Part shown: positions 1 to 5,370 of the stretch, piece by piece
Numbering within the stretch: the first letter of the stretch is position 1
Layout of the letters: each line of letters starts with the position of its first letter
Origin: Bacteroidales bacterium
GTDB taxonomy: Bacteria > Bacteroidota > Bacteroidia > Bacteroidales > Paludibacteraceae
Reading direction: 5' to 3'
NCBI GenBank assembly: GCA_900769555.1
Contig: CAAGHA010000051.1
Span: 1 to 6,870, forward strand
Length of the DNA: 6,870 bases
The notes under the pieces: generated by a model
What the model saw: only the letters and a program-made list of their open reading frames with translations
Databases searched by the model: none
What the model was told of the DNA's origin: nothing
Made by a program: the position numbers and the translations under genes

Positions 1-58
1 AATTCAGGTTGTTTCCGTTTAGTATTGTTTCATACAGACATATTTGAAATATAGAAGA

Positions 59-100
59 TTTGGCACATGTTTTGGCACACGTGTGCCAGCGTGTGCCAAA
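59..100. repeat. Nested inverted repeat of four TGGCACA half-sites
   Basis: TGGCACA occurs at 61-67 and 73-79, and its complement TGTGCCA at 82-88 and 92-98. The inner pair forms the perfect 14-bp palindrome GGCACACGTGTGCC (74-87). An overlapping 10-bp perfect inverted repeat pairs 71-80 with 91-100. The cluster is more GC-rich than its surroundings. The arrangement of two sites pointing right and two pointing left could be an operator for a multimeric DNA-binding protein or a recombination site. Nothing in the window identifies its user. Confidence 0.6.
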
Positions 101-484
101 TTTCTTTCATAAATCGGTCAAGTTTACCAATGGTATTTGAATTGATAAGATTCTGAGAACAGCAGAGAATCCCATAACACGTATTATTTAAACAACTCAA
201 GCTTATAGGGATGTTCTACAAATATTTATAAGCACTAAGTTTAGCACTCTTGTATATTGCGCTATCATGTTGATATTCTGCAAAATGTGTGATTCTAAGA
301 AAACTCAGCTTCATTCAAAACAGAGTAATTCCCATGAAGTTAGCCACAACTTTTGTATCAGTATTTCTGAGAATATTGTCCAACATTTCATCAGTGGTAA
401 TCAGTATTTATTATGAAATATTGAACATTATGTGCACTAATGATGTATAATTAAATAAAACTTTAAAGATTTATCACTTTTCTC

Positions 485-517
485 TTGACTCGTACCCAAG
501 GGCATACACTAACTTTG
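485..517 (+). promoter_or_regulatory. Probable autoregulated MerR-type promoter
   Basis: A TTGACT box (485-490) is followed, after a 19-bp spacer, by TAACTTTG (510-517). The latter is an exact match to the Bacteroidetes -7 consensus TAnnTTTG. The spacer holds an imperfect dyad centred on CCC-AA-GGG (495-502). A long 19-bp spacer containing a central dyad is the hallmark of promoters activated by MerR-family proteins, which untwist the DNA. Transcription would start about 30 bp before the ATG at 555. Autoregulation is inferred from the position directly upstream of the merR-type gene. Confidence 0.6.
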
Positions 518-554
518 CCACAGATTTCGAAATTAGACTAAGAATCGTGCGATT

Positions 555-1382
555 ATGAAAAAAACAAAGTTAAAAATCGGAGAGTTCTCACAGATGATGC
601 AAGTGACCGTGAAGACCTTGCGCCACTACGAACAAAAAGGGTTATTGTTTCCCTGCGAAGTGGATGAGTGGACGGGTTACCGCTATTACAGCGTTGAACA
701 GATGCAAAGGCTCAACACTATCCGCCAATTGCAAAGTCTCGGTTTCTCGCTTGACGAAATCAAGGAGTTGTACGAAGAAGGGGCACACGCCCCAAGTGTC
801 GAGCAACTGAACGAGAAGATAGAGAAGACGGAGCGACAGCTGCAATTATTGGTGGCACGACGCAGTCAGTTGGTCAACTGGGTGAACGCTCACAAAAAAA
901 TTAAAACAATGGATAAATCAAAATTCAGTATTCAATCTTTGCCCGAAATTATCGTGGCAAGCCATCGCGAAGTAATCCCTAATTATGCCGCCCTCGGTCC
1001 GCTATGTGTAGAGAAAATCGGTCCAGAAATGCAACGCCTCGGTTGCAAGTGCCCGGCTCCAGGCTATTGTTTCACCATTGAGCACAATAAGGAGTATCAC
1101 CCCACCGACATTGATATCGAGTATTGCGAACAGGTGGAAGAGATGGGCATAGACAATAGCATCATACAATTCAAGCATCTTAATGCTGTCCCCAAAGCAC
1201 TCTGCATGAAACATGTCGGTCCTTATGAACGCTTCCACGAATCATTCACCGAAGCATTTGCATACATGGAAGAACAAGGTTACAAGATTGCCGGCCATCT
1301 CCGTACTTCCTACATTGACGGAGCATGGAATCAGGAGGATCCAGAACAATGGCTATCGGTAATTCAGATTCCTATTGAGTAA
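555..1382 (+). CDS. MerR-family transcriptional regulator with GyrI-like effector domain
   Basis: This 275-residue protein has an N-terminal MerR winged helix (about residues 6-75). It shows the family signature VTVKTLRHYEQKGLL (17-31), then TGYRYYS and an RQLQSLGFSLDEIKEL recognition block. A dimerisation coiled coil follows (about 81-117), then a GyrI-like/AraC-effector-binding domain (about 123-275) ending in the typical DPEQWLSVIQIPI strand. This is the BmrR/BltR type of architecture, in which a hydrophobic or cationic small molecule binds the C-terminal domain and switches on a promoter with a long spacer. Length is normal for the family. The ATG at 555 is the only reasonable start and precedes the HTH directly. 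It probably controls its own promoter. No efflux or detoxification gene lies beside it in this window, so the ligand is unknown. Several cysteines (GCKCPAPGYC, 163-172) are noticeable but not diagnostic of metal sensing. Confidence 0.92.
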   Translation: MKKTKLKIGEFSQMMQVTVKTLRHYEQKGLLFPCEVDEWTGYRYYSVEQMQRLNTIRQLQSLGFSLDEIKELYEEGAHAPSVEQLNEKIEKTERQLQLLVARRSQLVNWVNAHKKIKTMDKSKFSIQSLPEIIVASHREVIPNYAALGPLCVEKIGPEMQRLGCKCPAPGYCFTIEHNKEYHPTDIDIEYCEQVEEMGIDNSIIQFKHLNAVPKALCMKHVGPYERFHESFTEAFAYMEEQGYKIAGHLRTSYIDGAWNQEDPEQWLSVIQIPIE

Positions 1383-1407
1383 TATGGAGATAATCTACAG
1401 GTTATAA

Positions 1408-1439
1408 TAGGTATTCGGCATTCTATTATTGAATACCTA
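1408..1439 (+). terminator. Hairpin just downstream of the merR-type gene
   Basis: TAGGTATTC (1408-1416) pairs perfectly with GAATACCTA (1431-1439) across a 14-nt loop, 25 bp after the stop codon. There is no T-run after it. It may be an accessory mRNA-end structure in front of the stronger terminator at 1443-1488. Confidence 0.4.
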
Positions 1440-1442
1440 ATA

Positions 1443-1488
1443 AAACAAAGAATACGGGAGTCAGAAATGAGTCCCGTATTCTTTGTTT
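1443..1488. terminator. Strong intrinsic terminator of the merR-type gene
   Basis: A perfect 17-bp stem pairs 1443-1459 with 1472-1488. After a G·G mismatch it continues as TCA-GAAA-TGA, giving a GAAA tetraloop. The left arm begins A-rich and the right arm ends TTTGTTT, so it could stop transcription from either side. It lies 60 bp after the merR-type stop codon. Confidence 0.85.
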
Positions 1489-1623
1489 ATACAAAATATT
1501 GGACACTGCCGTTTATAAAATGCTAGCGGGTCATATTATTTTTAACTAATTACACAAAGTTTTCACATAACCACCTCAGTATCAAATATTAAACCCTGTG
1601 CATTTTATATATTATTATATATT

Positions 1624-1829
1624 TCACATTTTCCACCTTAAAAAGACCTCTTTATTTCACATTATCCCATTGTTTTAGGCTATAAAAATCACATTTTCCC
1701 GAATATAATCTTTGCTGGACAAAAGAAAAGGACAGAGATTTCTCTTCTTTTGAGAAGCAAAAAGAGCATATTTTGGCACTTCCCGGGAACTCCTACTAAA
1801 AAGTAGACGGATACAAAGAAACATATAAC
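1624..1829. repeat. ~205 bp direct repeat, copy 1
   Basis: By eye this segment matches 6659-6865 in the same orientation over almost identical length, with roughly three quarters of positions shared. Conserved blocks include three TCACATTwTCC boxes (starts 1624, 1657, 1689), AGGCTATAAAAATCACATTTT, TTGCTGGA, TCTTCTTTTGAGAAGCAAA, TTGGCACTT and a final AAAGAAA..ATAAC. No long reading frame is shared. A hairpin CTCTT/AAGAG (1742-1746/1762-1766) is also present in copy 2. I do not recognise the family. It may be a dispersed non-coding element, a leader region or the edge of a mobile element. Confidence 0.8.
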
Positions 1830-1977
1830 AACGACAAATGAAAGGAACAAAGCACTAATTTGGAGATTAAAAAGCCATGGCCTTAACAGATAGGACAAAT
1901 GTTCCAATAAAAGCAGTTTACTTCTATTCTATATATACATTGGACTAAACTAAACCACTAAATTTAATAGCTATGAC

Positions 1978-2015
1978 AGGTGCAATTTCACCTCTGGTTA
2001 AAGGTTGTTTAACCA
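1978..2015. repeat. Two back-to-back small hairpins
   Basis: AGGTG (1978-1982) pairs with CACCT (1989-1993). Immediately after, TGGTTAAA (1995-2002) pairs with TTTAACCA (2008-2015) around GGTTG. The two stems are separated by one base. Their function is unknown; a folded RNA element or protein-binding sites are possible. Confidence 0.5.
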
Positions 2016-2039
2016 TGCAACGAAACACAAATATGCTAA

Positions 2040-2072
2040 AAAATCTAAAAAAATTGCGTTTTTGTAGATTTT
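2040..2072. terminator. Long A/T-rich hairpin, possible terminator
   Basis: AAAATCTA (2040-2047) pairs with TAGATTTT (2065-2072). After one mismatch (2048/2064), AAAAA (2049-2053) pairs with TTTTT (2059-2063) around the loop TTGCG. This gives 13 pairs of 14. It could work as a weak terminator on either strand, but no gene in the window clearly ends here. Confidence 0.4.
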
Positions 2073-2095
2073 ATCGGTTTCTTTGTAAAAATGCA

Positions 2096-2145
2096 GTCCC
2101 CAGACTGTCCCCCAAGATTTTGTACAATGCGATATAAATCTCATA
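2096..2145. repeat. Paired GTCCCC block, copy A
   Basis: GTCCCC at 2096 and GTCCCCC at 2107 are 11 bp apart, about one helical turn, and are followed at 2138-2145 by ATCTCATA. The same three elements in the same order occur at 2595-2652. The upstream flanks also share TTTTTGyAG and T-rich text, so this looks like a diverged direct repeat of about 100 bp with a ~500 bp period. On the minus strand it could be read as Gly-rich peptide ends, but no gene is intact. Confidence 0.5.
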
Positions 2146-2161
2146 ACATACTGACATTAAA

Positions 2162-2200
2162 CAATATATACAATGACTTAAGTCGTAAGTATATATATTG
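2162..2200. repeat. 39-bp bipartite inverted repeat
   Basis: Outer arms CAATATATA (2162-2170) and TATATATTG (2192-2200) are perfectly complementary, as are inner arms ACTTA (2176-2180) and TAAGT (2186-2190). The inner pair overlaps the 8-bp palindrome ACTTAAGT (2176-2183). The bipartite symmetry resembles a binding site for a dimeric regulator or recombinase, but no partner gene is visible. Confidence 0.55.
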
Positions 2201-2447
2201 CATAGGAAAATAGATTCTCCAGTCTTCGTGCCTTGGCAGGAGACTTGGCTTGCATAACAGATTTCAAATGGCTACAGTGCATCTCGTCTCTCATCCCTGC
2301 CTTTCTCGTATGGTGCTACTATTCTGGGATTAAAAGGGGAGGATGCAAATTTCCAATTGATTAGGAGGATTGGAAAAGGTTGTATAATCAGCAAAAGGAA
2401 ATGCTAGGAAACATCTTCGCCCATTTCTGCATCGGGAAATAGATTCT
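2199..2447. repeat. Pair of 20-bp near-identical direct repeats
   Basis: TGCATAGGAAAATAGATTCT (2199-2218) recurs as TGCATCGGGAAATAGATTCT (2428-2447), 18 of 20 bases the same, with a 229-bp period. This may be a remnant duplication or short att-like direct repeats. The DNA between them is somewhat more GC-rich than its surroundings. Confidence 0.45.
2219..2248. repeat. GC-richer imperfect hairpin
   Basis: GTCT (2222-2225) pairs with AGAC (2241-2244) and TGCC (2229-2232) with GGCA (2235-2238). Outer CCA (2219-2221) can pair with TGG (2246-2248) across small bulges. It sits just after the first 20-bp direct repeat. Its function is unknown. Confidence 0.4.
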
Positions 2448-2594
2448 GCGTGGGAAAGTGATTTTTTGCAAAGAAAAGCATACTATCTGCAAAAATAAGC
2501 CCGTAAATCTCTTAAAATCAAGTCACATGGATTTCGTTCATTTTTGCAGTTTTTTGATTTTTAACTTCAATATTTGCAGATTATCACCCATTTT

Positions 2595-2652
2595 GTCCCC
2601 CAATTGTCCCCCGAGATAGTCGAAAATAGCCGAAGGACAAAAATATCTCATA
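2595..2652. repeat. Paired GTCCCCC block, copy B
   Basis: GTCCCCC at 2595-2601 and 2606-2612 (11-bp period) is followed by ATCTCATA at 2645-2652, as in the block at 2096-2145. The spacing to ATCTCATA is 8 bp longer than in copy A. It lies beside the amidinotransferase-like gene remnant. Confidence 0.5.
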
Positions 2653-2668
2653 GGTGGTGATTTACTTT

Positions 2669-2770
2669 TTACTCATGTTTTGGCAGATATACATTCCAGC
2701 TTAAACAATGTAAAGCGCCACCTTCTTTTGCAATTTCTGCCATTCCTATTTCACAATCTGAACGCCCCTT
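2669..2770 (-). pseudogene. Probable C-terminal remnant of an amidinotransferase/deiminase-like gene
   Basis: Reading leftward, an open frame of 33 codons runs from 2770 to a TAA at 2671-2669. Its last 24 residues, from an ATG at 2743, read MAEIAKEGGALHC followed by LSWNVYLPKHE. A short GG-x-(I/L)-H-C segment followed by a few residues and the stop is how proteins of the guanidino-modifying superfamily (agmatine/arginine deiminases, amidinotransferases) end, the Cys being the catalytic nucleophile. The rest of such a gene (roughly 300 codons) is missing: the frame is closed upstream by TAA, and the membrane-protein gene stops only about 20 bp before. The match rests on this short motif and could be chance. 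If real, the leftward gene block was inserted into, or replaced most of, that gene. Confidence 0.4.
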
Positions 2771-2789
2771 TTATAGTATACTTTTGGTT

Positions 2790-4421
2790 TCAAACTACCG
2801 CATACGAACATTTATAGATTAAATAAAAAATTAAAACTATACTAACTACCATTGTGATATAACAAAACCAAGCCCTTGGATGCCACTTATTCTCTATTCG
2901 CATGGTAGTAATATGAATTCCACTAACAAATATCAGTAAAATTGCTCCAAGTCCCAATATAGAAAAAAGCAAATGAATAAAATCATTATTTTCGTTTCTA
3001 GCGAAGAATCCTATTGATCCAAATAGAAAAGTAATAATAGCAGTGAAAAAACTTAATATTTCTATTTCTTTAGTTCTTGTATTATCTATGTCTTTTCTTA
3101 GTTTTGTTAGTTCTTCTTTTTCCTCTTTCAATGCTATCTCATTGTCGATAAGTAAAATAGAATTTTTGAATGTATTTAATTCATCCCTCAATTTTTCATA
3201 TCGTACTGGACGACAAAACGATGATGCTACATACACAACTCCAAAGTCACAGTCTTTAACCCTAGTTAAACATTCACTATAAATATTTTGTATCGGATAA
3301 AAACTGTATGTTTTGCACCATTCAATTGATTCTGCAAATTTGTCTATACATAGCATAAGAAAATTCTTGAATTCTAACATTTCATCTTTGGAAAGCTTAT
3401 CATTATTATACAACATCTTTTGCGCTTTTCTGAATGCTTTTCTATATGGATAGAAATTAAGAATACCTGTTTGATATTGGATATCAATAATTTCATTCAA
3501 ATCAGCACGTAATTTTTCAAAAGAATATGTATCATTCCTTTTTGATATTCTATATGAAAACCTACTATTATACATATAGTTTTTCAATGTACATAATGCA
3601 TATACATCAAGTGGTCGTTTTGTGAATACTTTTGACAAATGATTGTATTTTTTGTCAAAATCTTTTAGGATATTGTTGATTTGCACCTCTTGCGTATTTT
3701 TAGAGTCTTTGTAGAATTTCATCAACAATGCGTATTGCCCAATAGTTATGGTTTTACTAACGGCCTTTTTGTCAAGTTCTTTTCCTAACGAATCATTAGA
3801 ATAACTATTAGAACGATAAAATTCAAATAAATTATTCATTTCTGAAAAGAAAGAAAAGGTTTGAGTTGACGTATCATAATGCTTCCTTTCAAAATCAATC
3901 ATGAAGTCAAATTCCTTATTATCATCAATCATCAATTTTTTTAGTATAAACATACATTTTTCCTTTAGCACTTTTATTGCTAAAATATTTTTTTCTTGAA
4001 ATGCTGGATCTTGAACGGCTTTTTCCAACTCCGAATAATCTAAAATAAGATTTTGTATTTTATTTTTGTCAGTTGAAAGAAAATGATCAAAGAATGTAAC
4101 ATCTAGCAAGATATTGTATAGTTTGCTAAATTTACAATTAAAAGCCCTATTATTATCGGTTCTTAAAGCGTTTAAAACATATTGAGGCCTTCTATCCTCA
4201 TATTTTTCATTAAGCCATGTCAACAAATAACGGTATCTTCTTATTACTCTTATTAAATCACCCACTAAATTATTAAAATCAAAAATTAATTTAGAGAGTA
4301 ATGGGGGCATTTCGTCATCAAAAATCTCTCCATCAGTAAAACAGTCAGAAATTGAAATTAGAGTATCTTGGACATTAGGTTTTACAAGATACTCACCAGA
4401 CATAATAGATTGAGCAATCAA
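2790..4421 (-). CDS. Large coiled-coil protein with three C-terminal membrane segments, possible toxin or effector
   Basis: I do not recognise the family. The 543-codon frame is Lys/Asn/Ile-rich and looks soluble and mostly helical up to about residue 405. A charged heptad-like coiled coil follows (about 410-456), then three hydrophobic segments near 457-474, 482-505 and 517-537, and a short tail. The frame opens at TTG (4421), with an ATG six codons later (4403), and neither has a clear ribosome binding site. Directly upstream a 53-codon ORF (4579-4418) ends in the T-run 4426-4420; one extra T would fuse the two into about 596 residues. The true N-terminus is therefore probably the MGQLKINR start at 4579 and this frame may be interrupted. 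It follows a Panacea-like antitoxin candidate, so a membrane-acting toxin or defence effector is a reasonable inference, not shown by any catalytic motif. The gene is very AT-rich compared with fic and merR. Confidence 0.75.
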   Translation of the reverse strand: MIAQSIMSGEYLVKPNVQDTLISISDCFTDGEIFDDEMPPLLSKLIFDFNNLVGDLIRVIRRYRYLLTWLNEKYEDRRPQYVLNALRTDNNRAFNCKFSKLYNILLDVTFFDHFLSTDKNKIQNLILDYSELEKAVQDPAFQEKNILAIKVLKEKCMFILKKLMIDDNKEFDFMIDFERKHYDTSTQTFSFFSEMNNLFEFYRSNSYSNDSLGKELDKKAVSKTITIGQYALLMKFYKDSKNTQEVQINNILKDFDKKYNHLSKVFTKRPLDVYALCTLKNYMYNSRFSYRISKRNDTYSFEKLRADLNEIIDIQYQTGILNFYPYRKAFRKAQKMLYNNDKLSKDEMLEFKNFLMLCIDKFAESIEWCKTYSFYPIQNIYSECLTRVKDCDFGVVYVASSFCRPVRYEKLRDELNTFKNSILLIDNEIALKEEKEELTKLRKDIDNTRTKEIEILSFFTAIITFLFGSIGFFARNENNDFIHLLFSILGLGAILLIFVSGIHITTMRIENKWHPRAWFCYITMVVSIVLIFYLIYKCSYAVV

Positions 4422-4579
4422 AAAAATGCTTCTTGTTCAAATTCTTGAAGTTTGGCATTTAGTTTTACGTATAATTCCTTACAACTATTTTCGTCAGACC
4501 AATTGTCATCATTATACCATCCATAGGGAAATGTCTTACGATATACTTCTATGATTCTATTTATTTTGAGCTGTCCCAT
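4418..4579 (-). CDS. 53-codon ORF, probable detached N-terminus of the downstream membrane protein
   Basis: The ATG lies inside the end of the Panacea-like gene (19-bp overlap). The frame reads MGQLKINRIIEVYRKTFPYG, then a Trp/Asp/Asn-rich stretch and an amphipathic helix ending EQEAFF. The stop is the TGA at 4420-4418, using the last T of a seven-T run on the coding strand (4426-4420). The composition is protein-like and the frame is open throughout. The large frame (4421-2790) overlaps the stop by four bases in the -1 frame. A run of eight T, or a -1 slip on TTT before TGA, would give EAFF-LIAQSIMSGEY and continue into it. It could alternatively be a free-standing 53-residue peptide, but the position and the overlapped start argue for the 5' end of one gene. 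Confidence 0.7.
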   Translation of the reverse strand: MGQLKINRIIEVYRKTFPYGWYNDDNWSDENSCKELYVKLNAKLQEFEQEAFF

Positions 4580-5106
4580 ATTTCAAAAATTTGAGTATTA
4601 TTTCTAATCATATCAACACTCATTGGATAACTACCTTTTCCAAATACCATAGCTATTTGAATCGAGTTTTGCCATGAAAGCCACATATGACTAAGATCGA
4701 CTAACTTTCCCGCATCATAATTAACTATAAATTTATTTTCTTTACGCAAAGCATTTACAGATGAAACTATTCTTTCCCTTATTGAATTATCAAGAATATT
4801 ATCATCAAATTCTTTTTTTATTTCTAATGAAAAATTAACAAAAGAATAATAAGTCAACTGATCTCTGGTAATAGCATTATATATATCGCTTTCAACAGGT
4901 CCATTTTGCATTGCATAATAATTATCGAATATATCTAACAAATCTTTTCCATCGTTATTTTTTACAGCAGTCGTAAAAAACAACAATTTTAGGGCCTTCA
5001 ATCGTGTAAAAGAAGACGTGTTTTTGTCTTGTGATACTTCATCGTACCATCTTAACAAAAGAGTCAACAAGTACTCAAACGCTAATATCTTATAATTTGT
5101 AGTCAT
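4561..5106 (-). CDS. Panacea (DUF4065/SocA-like) domain protein, candidate antitoxin
   Basis: This protein has 181 residues. The recognisable core runs from LKALKLLFFTT (36-46), through YYAMQNGPVESDIYNAI (63-79), to LVDLSHMWLSW (135-145). These correspond to the family's K-LLYF helix, the A-x-x-x-GPV-x-x-x-(I/V)Y motif and the LS-x-x-(T/S)H-x-x-x-x-W motif. Panacea domains serve as antitoxins that neutralise many unrelated toxins encoded next to them; others, such as SocA, act as proteolytic adaptors. No extra DNA-binding domain is present. The ATG at 5106 is preceded by an 18-bp perfect palindrome two bases away. The next gene starts inside this one if the ATG at 4579 is used, a typical toxin-antitoxin coupling. 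Assignment rests on motif reading only. The protein is rather divergent, with Ser replacing Thr before the His. Confidence 0.72.
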   Translation of the reverse strand: MTTNYKILAFEYLLTLLLRWYDEVSQDKNTSSFTRLKALKLLFFTTAVKNNDGKDLLDIFDNYYAMQNGPVESDIYNAITRDQLTYYSFVNFSLEIKKEFDDNILDNSIRERIVSSVNALRKENKFIVNYDAGKLVDLSHMWLSWQNSIQIAMVFGKGSYPMSVDMIRNNTQIFEIWDSSK

Positions 5107-5108
5107 AC

Positions 5109-5126
5109 TTAAATGAATTCATTTAA
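5109..5126. promoter_or_regulatory. 18-bp perfect palindrome at the start of the Panacea-like gene
   Basis: TTAAATGAATTCATTTAA is perfectly self-complementary and ends two bases before the ATG (5106). In the DNA it could be an operator for autoregulation. In the mRNA it would form a hairpin beside the start codon and could limit translation. Autoregulation is common in toxin-antitoxin operons, but this protein has no visible HTH. Confidence 0.5.
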
Positions 5127-5142
5127 TATTATATGTTTATAT

Positions 5143-5173
5143 AAAACGTACAACGAAGTTATTTATTGTTAAA
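5143..5173 (-). promoter_or_regulatory. Weak candidate promoter of the Panacea-like gene
   Basis: On the minus strand TACGTTTT (5150-5143) matches TAnnTTTG in all but the last base. A TTTA (5173-5170) lies 19 bp upstream, close to the -33 element TTTG. Transcription would begin near 5136 and include the palindrome. Both boxes are imperfect, so the gene could also be read through from fic, whose short partner ORF ends 118 bp upstream. Confidence 0.25.
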
Positions 5174-5224
5174 GCAGAATTACAATGCTATAGATTTTTG
5201 AATAATTACAACAAACATTAGATT

Positions 5225-5365
5225 TTAATCTCTCTTTCCCTCCATCTTGTCTATAAATGTTTTATAAATCAGCGGATAAGCATCACTCGCATTGAATTTT
5301 ATGCCTGGGCGCAAGAGGGTCTGCATGTCGTTGATAAACTCTAAATCTTCCATTTTCTCCTGCAT
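5225..5365 (-). CDS. 46-residue ORF directly behind fic
   Basis: The ORF begins MQEKMEDLEFINDMQTLLRP and ends KTFIDKMEGKRD; I do not recognise it. The ATG is 5 bp after the fic stop codon, so the two must be co-transcribed and probably translationally coupled. An alternative ATG at codon 5 (5353) is preceded by AGGAG. Codon use includes GC-rich codons like fic (CGC, CCG, GCG) rather than the AT-rich style of the Panacea gene. The sequence is charged and helical, with no signal peptide or membrane segment. Possible roles are a small partner or regulator of Fic, or the remnant of a longer protein. It has no obvious similarity to the known small Fic antitoxins, and Fic here carries its own inhibitory motif. 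Confidence 0.5.
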   Translation of the reverse strand: MQEKMEDLEFINDMQTLLRPGIKFNASDAYPLIYKTFIDKMEGKRD

Positions 5366-5370
5366 GTCAT

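Larger units (their letters stand above)
1..554. other. Non-coding region upstream of the merR-type gene
   Basis: No convincing gene was found on either strand. The stretch is AT-rich and contains a 13-bp odd palindrome at 40-52, the GC-richer TGGCACA half-site cluster at 59-100, and the MerR-type promoter at 485-517. The remainder (about 101-484) shows only weak short inverted repeats, such as GATTCT/AGAATC around 150-172, and no gene remnant that I recognise. Confidence 0.6.
1383..2668. other. Long gene-poor region rich in repeats and hairpins
   Basis: No intact gene is supported here. From left to right it holds two hairpins behind the merR-type gene (1408-1439, 1443-1488), one copy of the ~205 bp repeat (1624-1829), three adjacent hairpins (1978-2072), a paired GTCCCC block (2096-2145), a 39 bp dyad (2162-2200), a 20 bp near-direct repeat (2199-2218 and 2428-2447), a GC-richer hairpin (2219-2248) and a second paired GTCCCCC block (2595-2652). 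Short open frames exist, for example 38 codons on the minus strand at 2294-2178, but none has convincing protein-like support. The pattern suggests decayed mobile DNA or a regulatory region. Confidence 0.6.

Noticed and set aside
61..88. Sigma-54 (-24/-12) promoter at TGGCACA
   Set aside because: The GC of a -12 element would have to fall at 86-87, which is CC. The spacing is off by one, and the palindromic arrangement explains the motif better.
642..1238. Two minus-strand ORFs within the merR-type gene
   Set aside because: They are antisense shadows of a clearly coding regulator.
1624..1700. TCACATTwTCCC boxes at ~32-bp spacing as a CRISPR array
   Set aside because: Repeats are only about 12 bp, there are three per site, the gaps resemble each other between the two copies, and no cas gene is present.
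1689..1907. 72-codon minus-strand ORF with hydrophobic residues
   Set aside because: It overlaps repeat copy 1, but the frame is not preserved in copy 2. The hydrophobicity comes from the A-rich complementary strand.
2178..2294. 38-codon minus-strand ORF (MRDEMHCSHLKSVMQAK...)
   Set aside because: It is short, overlaps the dyad and the 20-bp direct repeat, and has no start signal, neighbour or recognisable motif.
3043..3282. 79-codon plus-strand ORF
   Set aside because: It is a shadow of the coiled-coil and membrane region of the large minus-strand gene, whose composition explains its Ser/Leu-rich reading.
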